Below are positions 14,961 through 23,300 of a DNA stretch of 64,000 nucleotides, one piece after another. Every line of letters begins with the position of its first letter. Position 1 is the first letter of the stretch. This DNA is from G965205525 sp965205525. Its GTDB lineage: Bacteria; Pseudomonadota; Gammaproteobacteria; JABABF01. The notes beneath the pieces are model-generated. The model ran no database searches. It had not been told where the DNA came from and was given only the letters and a program-made list of their open reading frames with translations. The stretch is from NCBI GenBank assembly GCA_965205525.1, contig OZ242171.1, positions 1,612,001 to 1,676,000 of the forward strand, written 5' to 3'. The translations under genes and the position numbers were made by a program.

Positions 14961-16224
14961 CTCTGTCAGGGCGTGTATGCCCACACTCTTCCCATACACG
15001 CTCAAAAAAAGGGCGCAGTATTGATGTTGGCTCGGCATCTAAATCCTTAATGGTACACTCGAATTCGATATTCTCACTGACGACGTGTCCTCCTAACCCA
15101 TCATTGGAGAGCATGTCCTGCTGTGAGGCTGCCAGCTGATAACCTTTAACCCCAGTCATGCCCGCCATGAGTTTTATTGGTGGTTTCAACTCTAGACTGT
15201 CGCGATAGCAGGAAAGGTACGCAGCCAGCATTGGGGTGAATGCCTCTTCGATCAGACTGCTCGGCAAAAAGCCAACTGCCGCGTGCTTCATGCATTTCTC
15301 TTTGTCTAACCAGTGACAGTCGATTCCCCACAATTCATTATTTAGGAACAACTGCGTCAATCCACAGATATTACTCCCCTCGTGATCGACTGCAAATGCT
15401 CCATATTCGTTGCGACCACGATATCTACTATTATGATATTTATATCCAAAATGTTCTACATTGCTCTTTAAAAGAAGATCGTATGCTCGCTTTCGGCTAG
15501 ATAGGGGAGCGGTTGTATTTGTAGGCATTATCCGCAAATACATATGCTGATTTTTTGGTATCTGAAGGTTAATATCTCCAGAACAACCAGAATAACTACT
15601 AAGCAGGGGTAATGTCTCTCCTTCTTGTAAGAAGGTAGACGGATCGGTCGTACTCGGTCTCGGCTCATGCGAAGCAGGTGCGGGCTTCGTGCCCTGTTTC
15701 AGGACCTCTAGAATGGCGACCGATACCTCCTTGATGAGCTTCTGTTTCACTTTATCTTTTTCTTCCTTTGTCGCATCCTCTGCGAGCCAATACTCTATCG
15801 GGTGCCGAAAGTGCCGCATATTAAAGGGCAAGGATTTCATGGATACCTCACCATAGGCCGTATTCATTATCGGTACGATCCGCAAGTATCCGACTGCAGA
15901 TAATGCATATCCGTACTCAATCAATACATTGGAATTGGAGAAAAAACGACAATCCTGCCCGTCCTTTGTAGCCCTTACAAAAGATAGATCTGGTACAAAA
16001 ACTGCGCAATTGGAAATCTTATTAAAGATAACTTCGGCAATGGGTGGGCTACCGGGAATACCCTTGGTGTCCATATCCAGTTCAATGGTCTCGCCACGCT
16101 CAGCCTTGGTAAATTCCATATCAGTGGCAACTTCCTCTATAGACTCCTTGAGAACGCTTTCCAGGAAGCCCCGATTGGTGGAGTTTGGGAGATCACTCTG
16201 CCAAGAGTAAAAAAGGGAAATCAT
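14950..16224 (-). CDS. TIR-like domain protein, putative defence effector
   Basis: 424 residues. The N-terminus MISLFYSWQSDLPNSTNRGF is typical of a prokaryotic TIR-like family. Residues 72-121 carry the rest of the fold (CAVFVPDLSF, then NSNVLIEYGYALSAVGYLRI), where Glu103 sits at the place of the catalytic Glu of TIR NADases. A linker rich in Pro, Ser and Thr at about 175-200 leads to a C-terminal domain of about 220 residues that I do not recognise and that may be the sensor. No membrane segment is evident. TIR proteins of bacteria often deplete NAD during phage infection; that role is inferred here. It lies between two same-oriented terminal repeat copies and has its own promoter. Confidence 0.7.
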   Translation of the reverse strand: MISLFYSWQSDLPNSTNRGFLESVLKESIEEVATDMEFTKAERGETIELDMDTKGIPGSPPIAEVIFNKISNCAVFVPDLSFVRATKDGQDCRFFSNSNVLIEYGYALSAVGYLRIVPIMNTAYGEVSMKSLPFNMRHFRHPIEYWLAEDATKEEKDKVKQKLIKEVSVAILEVLKQGTKPAPASHEPRPSTTDPSTFLQEGETLPLLSSYSGCSGDINLQIPKNQHMYLRIMPTNTTAPLSSRKRAYDLLLKSNVEHFGYKYHNSRYRGRNEYGAFAVDHEGSNICGLTQLFLNNELWGIDCHWLDKEKCMKHAAVGFLPSSLIEEAFTPMLAAYLSCYRDSLELKPPIKLMAGMTGVKGYQLAASQQDMLSNDGLGGHVVSENIEFECTIKDLDAEPTSILRPFFERVWEECGHTRPDREKL

Positions 16225-16279
16225 GATTTCATACTCTGCGCTTTCCCTGCCATCCGAAGTAAACTGCCTAATTTTCAGA

Positions 16280-16307
16280 ATTGTATCTTATCCCAAGTAT
16301 TTATCAA
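16280..16307 (-). promoter_or_regulatory. Sigma70-type promoter of the TIR-like gene
   Basis: On the minus strand TTGATA (16307-16302), a 16-base spacer, and TACAAT (16285-16280); each box matches consensus at five of six positions. It starts 3 bases inside the outer terminal repeat and lies about 55 bases upstream of the TIR-like ATG. Confidence 0.65.
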
Positions 16308-16310
16308 GTT

Positions 16311-16336
16311 CTTGCAGATTTAGGTATATAAGTCCC
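16311..16336 (-). repeat. Terminal inverted repeat, outer right copy
   Basis: CTTGCAGATTTAGGTATATA then AGTCCC. It is the reverse complement of the left copy except for one base, a better partner than the internal copy at 14850-14874. This makes 12945-16336 the best-supported element boundaries. Confidence 0.85.
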
Positions 16337-16466
16337 AAAAACAAATAAAGTTACCGAGGGAATGACTATATCATTTCTAACTTACTACAGAGAATAGAAA
16401 TAAATTTCCGTGGTGTTTAGCATGTACTATTCCATCCAGATAGTACGAAGATAGCGCGAATAATTG
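16337..16466. other. AT-rich spacer between the element and the KAP gene
   Basis: 130 bases with no ORF or hairpin that I can support. A CCGTGGT at 16408-16414 matches the seven bases CCGTGGT at 12937-12943, just left of the left repeat, but it is 71 bases from the right repeat and so is not a normal target duplication. Confidence 0.5.
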
Positions 16467-17798
16467 TTATAATGCAATTTCGTCGATCGCCTTGCAGTAC
16501 TCAGAAATTGACATTTGACCTGAAACCATGCTCTCTGCCATCCCTTCAATATTTTGAATATCTCCCTCTGTAATCTTTTCTTTATATTCATCGCATAGAT
16601 TTTTAAACTCCTCTTCAGACAAAATTTTCACAAAAGAGAATATGTAACTCCCTAAAATATTCATGGCAAGATTACGACTCATGTTACGATCTTTAGAATA
16701 AAATAATCTATTAGAAATTAACCCTGTTTTTGTAAGTGAACCTTCGGTATATGATTCATTTTTAATATTTTCATATGATTCTCTATGAAGAGTTCGTAGA
16801 TAAAGTAAAATGAGAATATTTTCAATATAAATTGTAGGGAAATGTAATTTATTATGACATAAGAATAGAAAAAACTCGAGATATATTTTTTGATTTTGCC
16901 GATATGTTAATTGAGTAATGAAATTAAAACTATCCGGATCACCATTCATGTGTTGCCAAAACTGTCTAATCTGACCTGCGTGTTGGCCATGTGCGAGCAA
17001 GGCTTCTAATTCAACTTCAAAATTCTGAACCCCTACTGAACTGTGATGTATTGGCATAGAAATTCTATAGCCTACCAATTTCTGCAAATATTCATCCGTA
17101 TGAACGACTTTGCCATATAGATGTTCTAGGTTTTTAGAAAGTTGATTTGTACTAGCTACAAGTACAAATATAACATTATTGACAGCAAAAATATGTTTGA
17201 TCTTCTCAAGGGTTTCAATTGCATAGGCAGGACGGCAACGATCTAGTTCATCTATAAAGATGATGACTTTATTTTCCTCCACCATATCTTCCAGAGCATC
17301 TTGAACCTCTTTAATCCTATTGGCCATAGTGTTTTGTTTATCCAAATATATATCTATCAATGATCCTATTCCTGCAGTTCCAGGCATTGACCTTAAAGCA
17401 TGGGGTGCCATCTCTGCTAATCCTTTTATAACGCGGACACCTTTTTCTTTAAATCCTTTGGATTCTCTTAACCCTGCTATGATTTCTTGGCTTATCATTA
17501 TAAGAGCATCATCATTAAAGTCATGTTGAAATGCATCAATATATATTGTTGTCCATTGCTCATTCTGCTGCTCATTTCGTTGAATATACTGCATCCACGC
17601 CTTAACCAAGGTGGTCTTGCCGCTGCCCCATTGACCATCAAGCAAAAGGACAGCTTCTCCTTTTAAATGCTCGATTAATTTTGTGTGGTGTTTGATTAAA
17701 TTCTGAGCTTCTTCTGGAAGATGTTTTAAAGGTTCCTTTTCATTTGGCGGCGGAAGCGGGGGTTCAGTCAACTGTATGCCCGGAATTTTTTTACTCAT
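16467..17798 (-). CDS. KAP-family P-loop NTPase
   Basis: 443 residues from the ATG at 17798, which follows AGGAGAGGTATT; a longer frame to 17879 runs through a palindromic repeat and is unlikely. Walker A is GQWGSGKT at 55-62, a KAP-type TIYIDAFQHDF block is at 84-94, and Walker B VIIFIDELDRCRP is at 178-190. The C-terminal half is rich in aromatic and basic residues and is unassigned. KAP NTPases include the phage-exclusion protein PifA of plasmid F, and many sit in defence islands. The gene is much more AT-rich than tilS and pyrG on either side, a sign of transfer. It lies outside the IS1595-type repeats. Confidence 0.85.
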   Translation of the reverse strand: MSKKIPGIQLTEPPLPPPNEKEPLKHLPEEAQNLIKHHTKLIEHLKGEAVLLLDGQWGSGKTTLVKAWMQYIQRNEQQNEQWTTIYIDAFQHDFNDDALIMISQEIIAGLRESKGFKEKGVRVIKGLAEMAPHALRSMPGTAGIGSLIDIYLDKQNTMANRIKEVQDALEDMVEENKVIIFIDELDRCRPAYAIETLEKIKHIFAVNNVIFVLVASTNQLSKNLEHLYGKVVHTDEYLQKLVGYRISMPIHHSSVGVQNFEVELEALLAHGQHAGQIRQFWQHMNGDPDSFNFITQLTYRQNQKIYLEFFLFLCHNKLHFPTIYIENILILLYLRTLHRESYENIKNESYTEGSLTKTGLISNRLFYSKDRNMSRNLAMNILGSYIFSFVKILSEEEFKNLCDEYKEKITEGDIQNIEGMAESMVSGQMSISEYCKAIDEIAL

Positions 17799-17814
17799 AA
17801 TACCTCTCCTGCTG

Positions 17815-17843
17815 ATAACAAAAACACGGTGTCCTGCTGTCAA
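17815..17843 (-). promoter_or_regulatory. Sigma70-type promoter of the KAP gene
   Basis: On the minus strand a perfect TTGACA (17843-17838), a 17-base spacer, and TGTTAT (17820-17815, four of six). It is 17 bases upstream of the KAP start codon and between that gene and the palindrome, so the gene does not depend on tilS transcription. Confidence 0.6.
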
Positions 17844-17868
17844 TACTACTTTACTGCCCTCACCCCTG

Positions 17869-17889
17869 CCCTCTCCCAAAGGGAGAGGG
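17869..17889. repeat. Palindromic REP-like element at the tilS-island boundary
   Basis: CCCTCTCCC AAA GGGAGAGGG, a perfect nine-base-pair stem with a three-base loop, 14 bases past the tilS stop. Sequences of this kind (CTCACCCCxGCCCTCTCCC and its mirror) are scattered through many proteobacterial genomes. It marks the right border of the AT-rich island and may also end the tilS transcript. Confidence 0.7.
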
Positions 17890-17903
17890 AGGAAACAGGG
17901 TCA

Positions 17904-19244
17904 CTAAGCCCTCTCCTCCCCTGCCGTCGTCCCCGGCGGCTGCCATTGGATTTGCAGACCTTCCTCCTGCCCCGCTGCGCTGTAGCCGCTGCATACCCAC
18001 AAATCGGCCACTGCCGCCAGTTCGCCATCCTGGTAGATGAGCGGCATTCTGTTTCTCAGCCAAGGGGGTATCCCGTGCTCCTGCAGGAGTTTCTTTAGAA
18101 GTTTTGAATGGCTGCGGCCCGCTGGGGTGCAGCGCTCCCCCCCCGTGCGGAAGCAGACCGTCATGGTTTTTGCCGACTTCAATCCCTCTCCTCTTATGGG
18201 GTGTGCGGCCAGCTTTCCCATGCCCGGGAGGATGAGGGGCTCCTCCGGCGACCAGAGATGACTGCCGGCCGCCGGGGCGGGCAGTCGCTGCATTGCGTAG
18301 AGTTCGCCCCGGTACCGGTGCAGTTCCACCTGCCCCCAGCGGGCCAAGGGGCGGGCATCTGGGCGAGCTTCCAGCATGTTTTTCTCCACTGCCGCCAGGC
18401 AGGCTTCGCTGGGAGTGGGCAGTCCCCTGTGGCGGAGCCAGTGGCGCAGCAGGTTGCGGCGGCGCTCCGGGACCAGTGCCATCAGAGGCTGCAAAGCCAG
18501 GACTTCGCCCCGGGCGGCGGTTTTCAGATCCAGAGATGCCAGCTCCAGATTCAGGGTTCGGGCTTCTTCCGCCAGGCGGGCCGCCCGGGCCCAGGTGGCC
18601 CTGAGACCGGGCCAGCGCTGGGTCAGCAGGGGCAGCACCTTGTGGCGCAGATAGTTGCGGTCAAAGCCCTGGTCGGCATTGCTTTCGTCCTCTGCCCAGC
18701 GCAGACTGCACGCCTTGGCGTAGTCCGCGATCACCTCCCGGTCTATCTCCAGCAGGGGGCGGAGGATTTTGTTTTCTCCCAGGGAGCGCAGGGCGGGCAC
18801 TCCCGCCAGGCCATCGCCGCCGGTACCCCGGCACAGGCGCAGGAGCAGGGTTTCCACCTGGTCGTCCCGGTGATGAGCCTGCAGGAGCAGATCCCCAGTT
18901 TGCAGGTGCTCCTGGTAGGCGGCGTACCGGGCGCGGCGGGCGATATCCTCCAGACTGGCACGGCGCTCAGGGCGCACCTGCACCGCTGTTGCCGCGAAAG
19001 GAATGCCGAGTTCCCTGCAGCGTGCTTCGCAGTGACTCTGCCAGTCATCCGCCTGAGGGCTCAAGCCGTGATTGATATGCAGCGCCGACAGCTGTGGCCT
19101 GGGGGCAGGCTGAGCGGTCAAGTAGCAGTGCAGAAGATCCAAAAGCACGCTGGAATCCTGACCGCCGCTGTAGGCGAGCACCCAGCGCTGCCAGTCCAAG
19201 TGGGGGCGCAGCACGGTATCCAGTGCGGCGGGAGACAGGCTCAT
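17904..19244 (-). CDS. tilS: tRNA(Ile)-lysidine synthetase
   Basis: 446 residues, the long gammaproteobacterial form. The PP-loop SGGQDSSVLLDLL lies at about 26-38; the HINHGLSPQADDW block and HHRDDQVETLLLRL follow, giving the ATP pyrophosphatase core. It makes lysidine at position 34 of the tRNA-Ile that reads AUA. A TilS substrate-binding domain is recognisable in the middle and a small C-terminal domain at the end. It follows accA by 98 bases; the gene usually next, pyrG, is 5.2 kb away behind the island. Confidence 0.95.
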   Translation of the reverse strand: MSLSPAALDTVLRPHLDWQRWVLAYSGGQDSSVLLDLLHCYLTAQPAPRPQLSALHINHGLSPQADDWQSHCEARCRELGIPFAATAVQVRPERRASLEDIARRARYAAYQEHLQTGDLLLQAHHRDDQVETLLLRLCRGTGGDGLAGVPALRSLGENKILRPLLEIDREVIADYAKACSLRWAEDESNADQGFDRNYLRHKVLPLLTQRWPGLRATWARAARLAEEARTLNLELASLDLKTAARGEVLALQPLMALVPERRRNLLRHWLRHRGLPTPSEACLAAVEKNMLEARPDARPLARWGQVELHRYRGELYAMQRLPAPAAGSHLWSPEEPLILPGMGKLAAHPIRGEGLKSAKTMTVCFRTGGERCTPAGRSHSKLLKKLLQEHGIPPWLRNRMPLIYQDGELAAVADLWVCSGYSAAGQEEGLQIQWQPPGTTAGEERA

Positions 19245-19342
19245 GACAGGACGCGATCAATGCACAGAACCGCCATCCCAGGCGATATTGCGCGGTGTCC
19301 AGGATGAGGTGGGGGCACAGGCTCGCAGCGGGCGCGCCAGCC

Positions 19343-20296
19343 TCAGGGATTGCCGTAGGACAGCAGGTGCTGGTATCTCTTCTCCAGCAGCTTTTCAATG
19401 GGCACGGCTGCAAGACGGTTAAGCTCGCGTGTAAGGTGCTCGCCGACATTCTTGGCGATCAGATCGTGGTCCCGATGGGCACCGCCCAAGGGCTCTTCAA
19501 TGACCGCATCCACCATACCGAGCTTCTGCAGGAAGTCGGAGGTTAAGCCCATGGCCTCCGCCGCCTCCGGCGCCTTGTCGGAAGTTTTCCAGATAATGTT
19601 GGCACAGCCTTCAGGGGAGATCACAAAGTAGGTGGCGTACTGGAGCATGCACAGATGATCGCCGATGCCGATACCCAGCGCACCGCCGGAGCTGCCCTCG
19701 CCGATGACCGCGCACAGGATCGGCGTGCGCAGACGAGACATCAATGCCAAGTTGCCGGCAATTGCCTCGCTGATGCCTCGCTCCTCGGCCTCAATGCCCG
19801 GGAAGGCCCCCGGTGTATCTATGAAGCTCAGCACCGGCATACTGCAGCGCTCCGCCAGCTCCATCAGGCGCCGCGCTTTGCGATAACCCTCCGGGCGCAG
19901 CATGCCGAAGTTGCGCTGCACCCGCTCCTTGGTGCCGCGCCCCTTCTCCTGACCAATGACCAGCACCGGGCGCTTTCCCAGGCGTCCGAAACCGCAGATG
20001 ACCGATGAGTCGTCGCCGAATTGCCGGTCGCCGTGCAGCTCTTGGAAGTCAGTGATGATGCGCTGAATATAATCCCTGCTGTAGGGACGCTGGGGGTGGC
20101 GAGCCACCCGCACGATATCCCAAGGCTTGAGCCCCGAGTAAATGCGGGCCGTCAGCTTCTCGCTTTTCTGGCGCAGACGAGCGAGTTCATTGCTGAAATC
20201 TATGTCGCCGCTGCCATTGACCCGCTGCAGTTCGCCGATCTTCTCCTGCAGAGCGGCAATGGGCTGCTCAAAATCCAAGTAATCCTGATAGTTCAT
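19343..20296 (-). CDS. accA: Acetyl-CoA carboxylase carboxyltransferase, alpha subunit
   Basis: 317 residues, standard length. It begins MNYQDYLDFEQPIAALQEKI and carries GDRQFGDDSSVICGFGRL, PVLSFIDTPGAFPGIEAEERG and GEGSSGGALGIGIGD, which make the carboxyltransferase active site shared with AccD. It makes malonyl-CoA in fatty-acid synthesis. It starts 9 bases after the dnaE stop, in the conserved dnaE-accA order. Confidence 0.98.
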   Translation of the reverse strand: MNYQDYLDFEQPIAALQEKIGELQRVNGSGDIDFSNELARLRQKSEKLTARIYSGLKPWDIVRVARHPQRPYSRDYIQRIITDFQELHGDRQFGDDSSVICGFGRLGKRPVLVIGQEKGRGTKERVQRNFGMLRPEGYRKARRLMELAERCSMPVLSFIDTPGAFPGIEAEERGISEAIAGNLALMSRLRTPILCAVIGEGSSGGALGIGIGDHLCMLQYATYFVISPEGCANIIWKTSDKAPEAAEAMGLTSDFLQKLGMVDAVIEEPLGGAHRDHDLIAKNVGEHLTRELNRLAAVPIEKLLEKRYQHLLSYGNP

Positions 20297-20305
20297 GCTG
20301 TTGCC

Positions 20306-23300
20306 TCACCGTACGGCAGGCGGTCCCGCATTATAGCGTGTGGGCGGTAGCGCAGTCGCATCGTAGCGCACTTCCACGCTATTATCCCCCAGGCACCCGC
20401 GCAGCCCTGCCAGCAGTTTCTCATCCGGGGTCACCCGCCATTCTTCGCCCATCTGCAGGCGCACTTCCAGCCCGTTGACCCGGTATAGGATGGCGGAAGA
20501 GCAGCCGCCGTTTGGACCGCGGCCAACACTCGCTCTTAGCACTTCTTCCAAGTCCTGCACCAAATTCCTGCTGAGATTTTCCGAGGTGACACGCAGACAT
20601 AGCTCCCGCGCATGGTGCTGACGCAATTCATCCAGTCTGAACAGCTTCTGCAGCCGCAACCGCCTGCCGTCCAAGCCGCGTTCAGATTTTTCCACCTTGC
20701 CCTCCACCACCAGAATCTCGCCTTCGCGCAGCCTGTCGCCTATCTCTTCATACTGTTTCGGAAATACAGTCGTTTCAATGCGCCCCGTCTCATCCTCAAG
20801 GTTGAATATAATCACCCGCTCGTTAGGCCGAGATATTTTCATCACTACGCCCGCGATGCGCACTGACTCATTCTCATCAATGTCTTTAATCTGCTGACAG
20901 CGCAGCTGGTGCATGTCTCTGCGATACAGCGACATCGGGTGGCCGGACAGGTACAGGCCGAGAGCTGATTTCTCCAAGGCGAGCTCCTTTACCCTGTCAA
21001 TGGGCACAGAGCGAAAGCGAGCGTAGGGATCGTCGCCCTGAGGAGATAGCGTCCCTTCGCCGAAAAGATCATGCATGCCGCTGGCCTCGGCGCCCGCTTT
21101 TTGCTGGCCCGAGCGCACCGCGCGCTCTGCGGCCTCTATCAGAATGCTGCGGGGCTCCTCCCCCAGCGCATCAAAAGCACCGGCCTGGACCAGCGCTTCC
21201 ACACCGTCGCGCTGCAGGTTTTGCAGGTTCACCCGCAGACAGAAATCAAACAGGTCGCTGAATGGCTGTCCCTCTTCACGAACCTTTACCAAGTCATCCA
21301 CCGCCCGGCGACCGACTCCCTTGATCGCACCTAATCCATACACGATGCGCCCCTGCCCATCCACCCTGAAGTTGTATTCGCTGCTGTTGATATCCGGCGG
21401 CAGCACTGTCACATCGCAGACCTTGCTCTCCTGCAGCAGGGTCATCAGCCGGTCAGTATTTTCCCCCCGCGCGGACATTTCCGCCGCCAAAAACTGAGCC
21501 GGGTAGTTCGCCTTCAGCCAGGCAATCTGGTAGGCCAGCAATGCGTAGGCAGCGGCATGGGACTTGTTGAAACCGTAGCCGGCAAATTTTTCCATGGCAT
21601 CAAAGATCTCCCGCGCCTTGCCCTTGGAAAGACTGCTCTTTTTAATCGCACCTTCAATGAAAGTGCCCCGGTGCTGCGCCATCTCTTCCGGTTTTTTCTT
21701 GCCCATGGCGCGCCGCAGCAGGTCCGCCTGGCCCAAAGTGTAGCCGGCGATTTCGCGGGCGATCTGCATCACCTGCTCCTGGTACAGGATGATGCCCCGG
21801 GTATCCTTGAGGAAAGGCGAAAGGCACTCATGCAGGTAGCGCACGGCAGCAGGGTTGTGGCGACAGTGGATGTACTCCTTCACCATGCCGCCCTCCAGCG
21901 GCCCGGGACGGTACAGCGCCACCAGAGCGATGATGTGATCAAAGCGGTCCGGGGAGAGTTGACGCATCAAGCTTCTCATGCCGGGAGACTCCAGCTGAAA
22001 CACGCCGGTGCTGCGGCCCTGCTGCAGCATGCTGTAGGTGCGCTTGTCGTCCAGAGGCAGCTCTTCGATGACAATGGGAGGCTTGCCCTCGCTTGCGCGA
22101 AGTTCATTCACCATGGCCTGCGTCCTGGCAATCACGGTAAGCGCCGTAAGGCCGAGAAAGTCAAACTTCACAAGACCGGCCTGCTCCACGTCGTCCTTGT
22201 CAAACTGGGTGGCCCCGGCACTGCTGAGGGTGTCAAAGTACAGCGGTGTAAAGTCCGTGATCTCGCCGGGGGCAATTACCAGCCCGCCGGCATGCTTGCT
22301 GGCATTGCGCACCAGGCCTTCCAGCGGCAGGGAGGCATCCCACACCTCCTGCATCTCCTGGTCTTCTTTCAGCATGTTATCGAGATCAGCTCGCTCTTTG
22401 CGAGCGCGCTCCAAGGTCATGTCCAGCGCAAAGGGAATCATGCGGGCGAGGCGATCCCCCATTGTGAAAGGCTTGTTCTGCGCCCGGGCCACGTCGCGCA
22501 CCACGGCTCGCGCCGCCATGCGGTTGAAGGTCACAATGTGCGCTACCGCCTCAGTGCCGTAGCGCTCCCCCGCATAGCGCATTACCTCATCGCGCCGTTC
22601 CTGGCAGAAATCCACATCAAAATCCGGGGGAGAAACGCGCTCGGGGTTGAGAAAACGCTCAAACAGAAGGCCGTAGCGCAGGGGGTCTAACTCGGTGATC
22701 CCCAGCGCCCAGGCCACGAGAGAGCCCGCCCCTGAGCCGCGGCCAGGACCGACGGGAATGCCCTGCTCCTTCGCCCAGCGCACAAAATCCATAACGATAA
22801 GAAAGTAGCCGGCAAAGCCGGTGCTCGCGATAACATCCAGTTCGTGCTTCAGACGGTGCTGGTAATCAGCGGGCTCCGCGGCAGGCCGGACGCTGCCTGC
22901 AAGGCGCTCTTTCAAGCCCCGGGCAGCGCAGTCCGCCAGGTAGCGGTCGTCGTCCTGCCCCTTTGGCACCTCCGGGTAGCGCGGCAGGTGAATCTCCCCT
23001 AGGGGCAGCAATAGGCTGCAGCGGCGGGCGATTTCAACGCTATTCTCCAGCGCTTCGGGCAGATCCTGAAAAATTTCGGACATTTCTTCGGGGGAGCGCA
23101 GGTATTGCCCCTCACCGTGGCGCCGCAGCTGAACCTGGGCGGCAAGACTAGAGCCCTCCCCGATGCATACCCGGATCTCGTGGCTGTCAAAGTGCTCCTG
23201 CTGGGCAAAGTATGCATCGTTGGTGGCCACCACTGGGCAATTTCGCGCTGCCGCCAGCTCCACGGCTGCGCTCAGGTATTCCTCTTCATTGGCGCGACCG

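Larger units (their letters stand above)
12945..16336 (+). mobile_element. IS1595-type element with cargo (methyltransferase-HNH and TIR gene)
   Basis: A 26-base repeat beginning GGGGCTTATATACCTAAATC at 12945-12970 recurs inverted at 16311-16336 with one mismatch. A third, poorer copy in that inverted orientation is at 14850-14874. Just inside the left end is an IS1595-family transposase remnant, then a methyltransferase-HNH gene, a 50-codon ORF and a TIR-like gene on the opposite strand. IS1595-family elements that carry passenger genes are known. I found no 8-base target duplication next to either outer repeat. The transposase is deleted, so the element is probably immobile unless a full copy acts in trans. 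Confidence 0.7.

Noticed and set aside
12937..16414. CCGTGGT beside the left terminal repeat and at 16408-16414 as a target duplication.
   Set aside because: The second copy is 71 bases beyond the right repeat, so it is not a normal IS1595 duplication; probably chance.
17799..17879. Upstream extension of the KAP gene (27 codons).
   Set aside because: It runs through the promoter and towards the palindrome; the ATG at 17798 has the ribosome site.
12829..17903. Possible CRISPR array or integrase/tRNA attachment site in the island.
   Set aside because: No regularly spaced repeats, no integrase, and no tRNA gene were found; only IS-type ends.
18108..19307. A 399-codon plus-strand frame opposite tilS.
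   Set aside because: Antisense shadow of tilS; no motifs, no ribosome site.
21557..22690. A 377-codon plus-strand frame opposite dnaE.
   Set aside because: Antisense shadow of dnaE.
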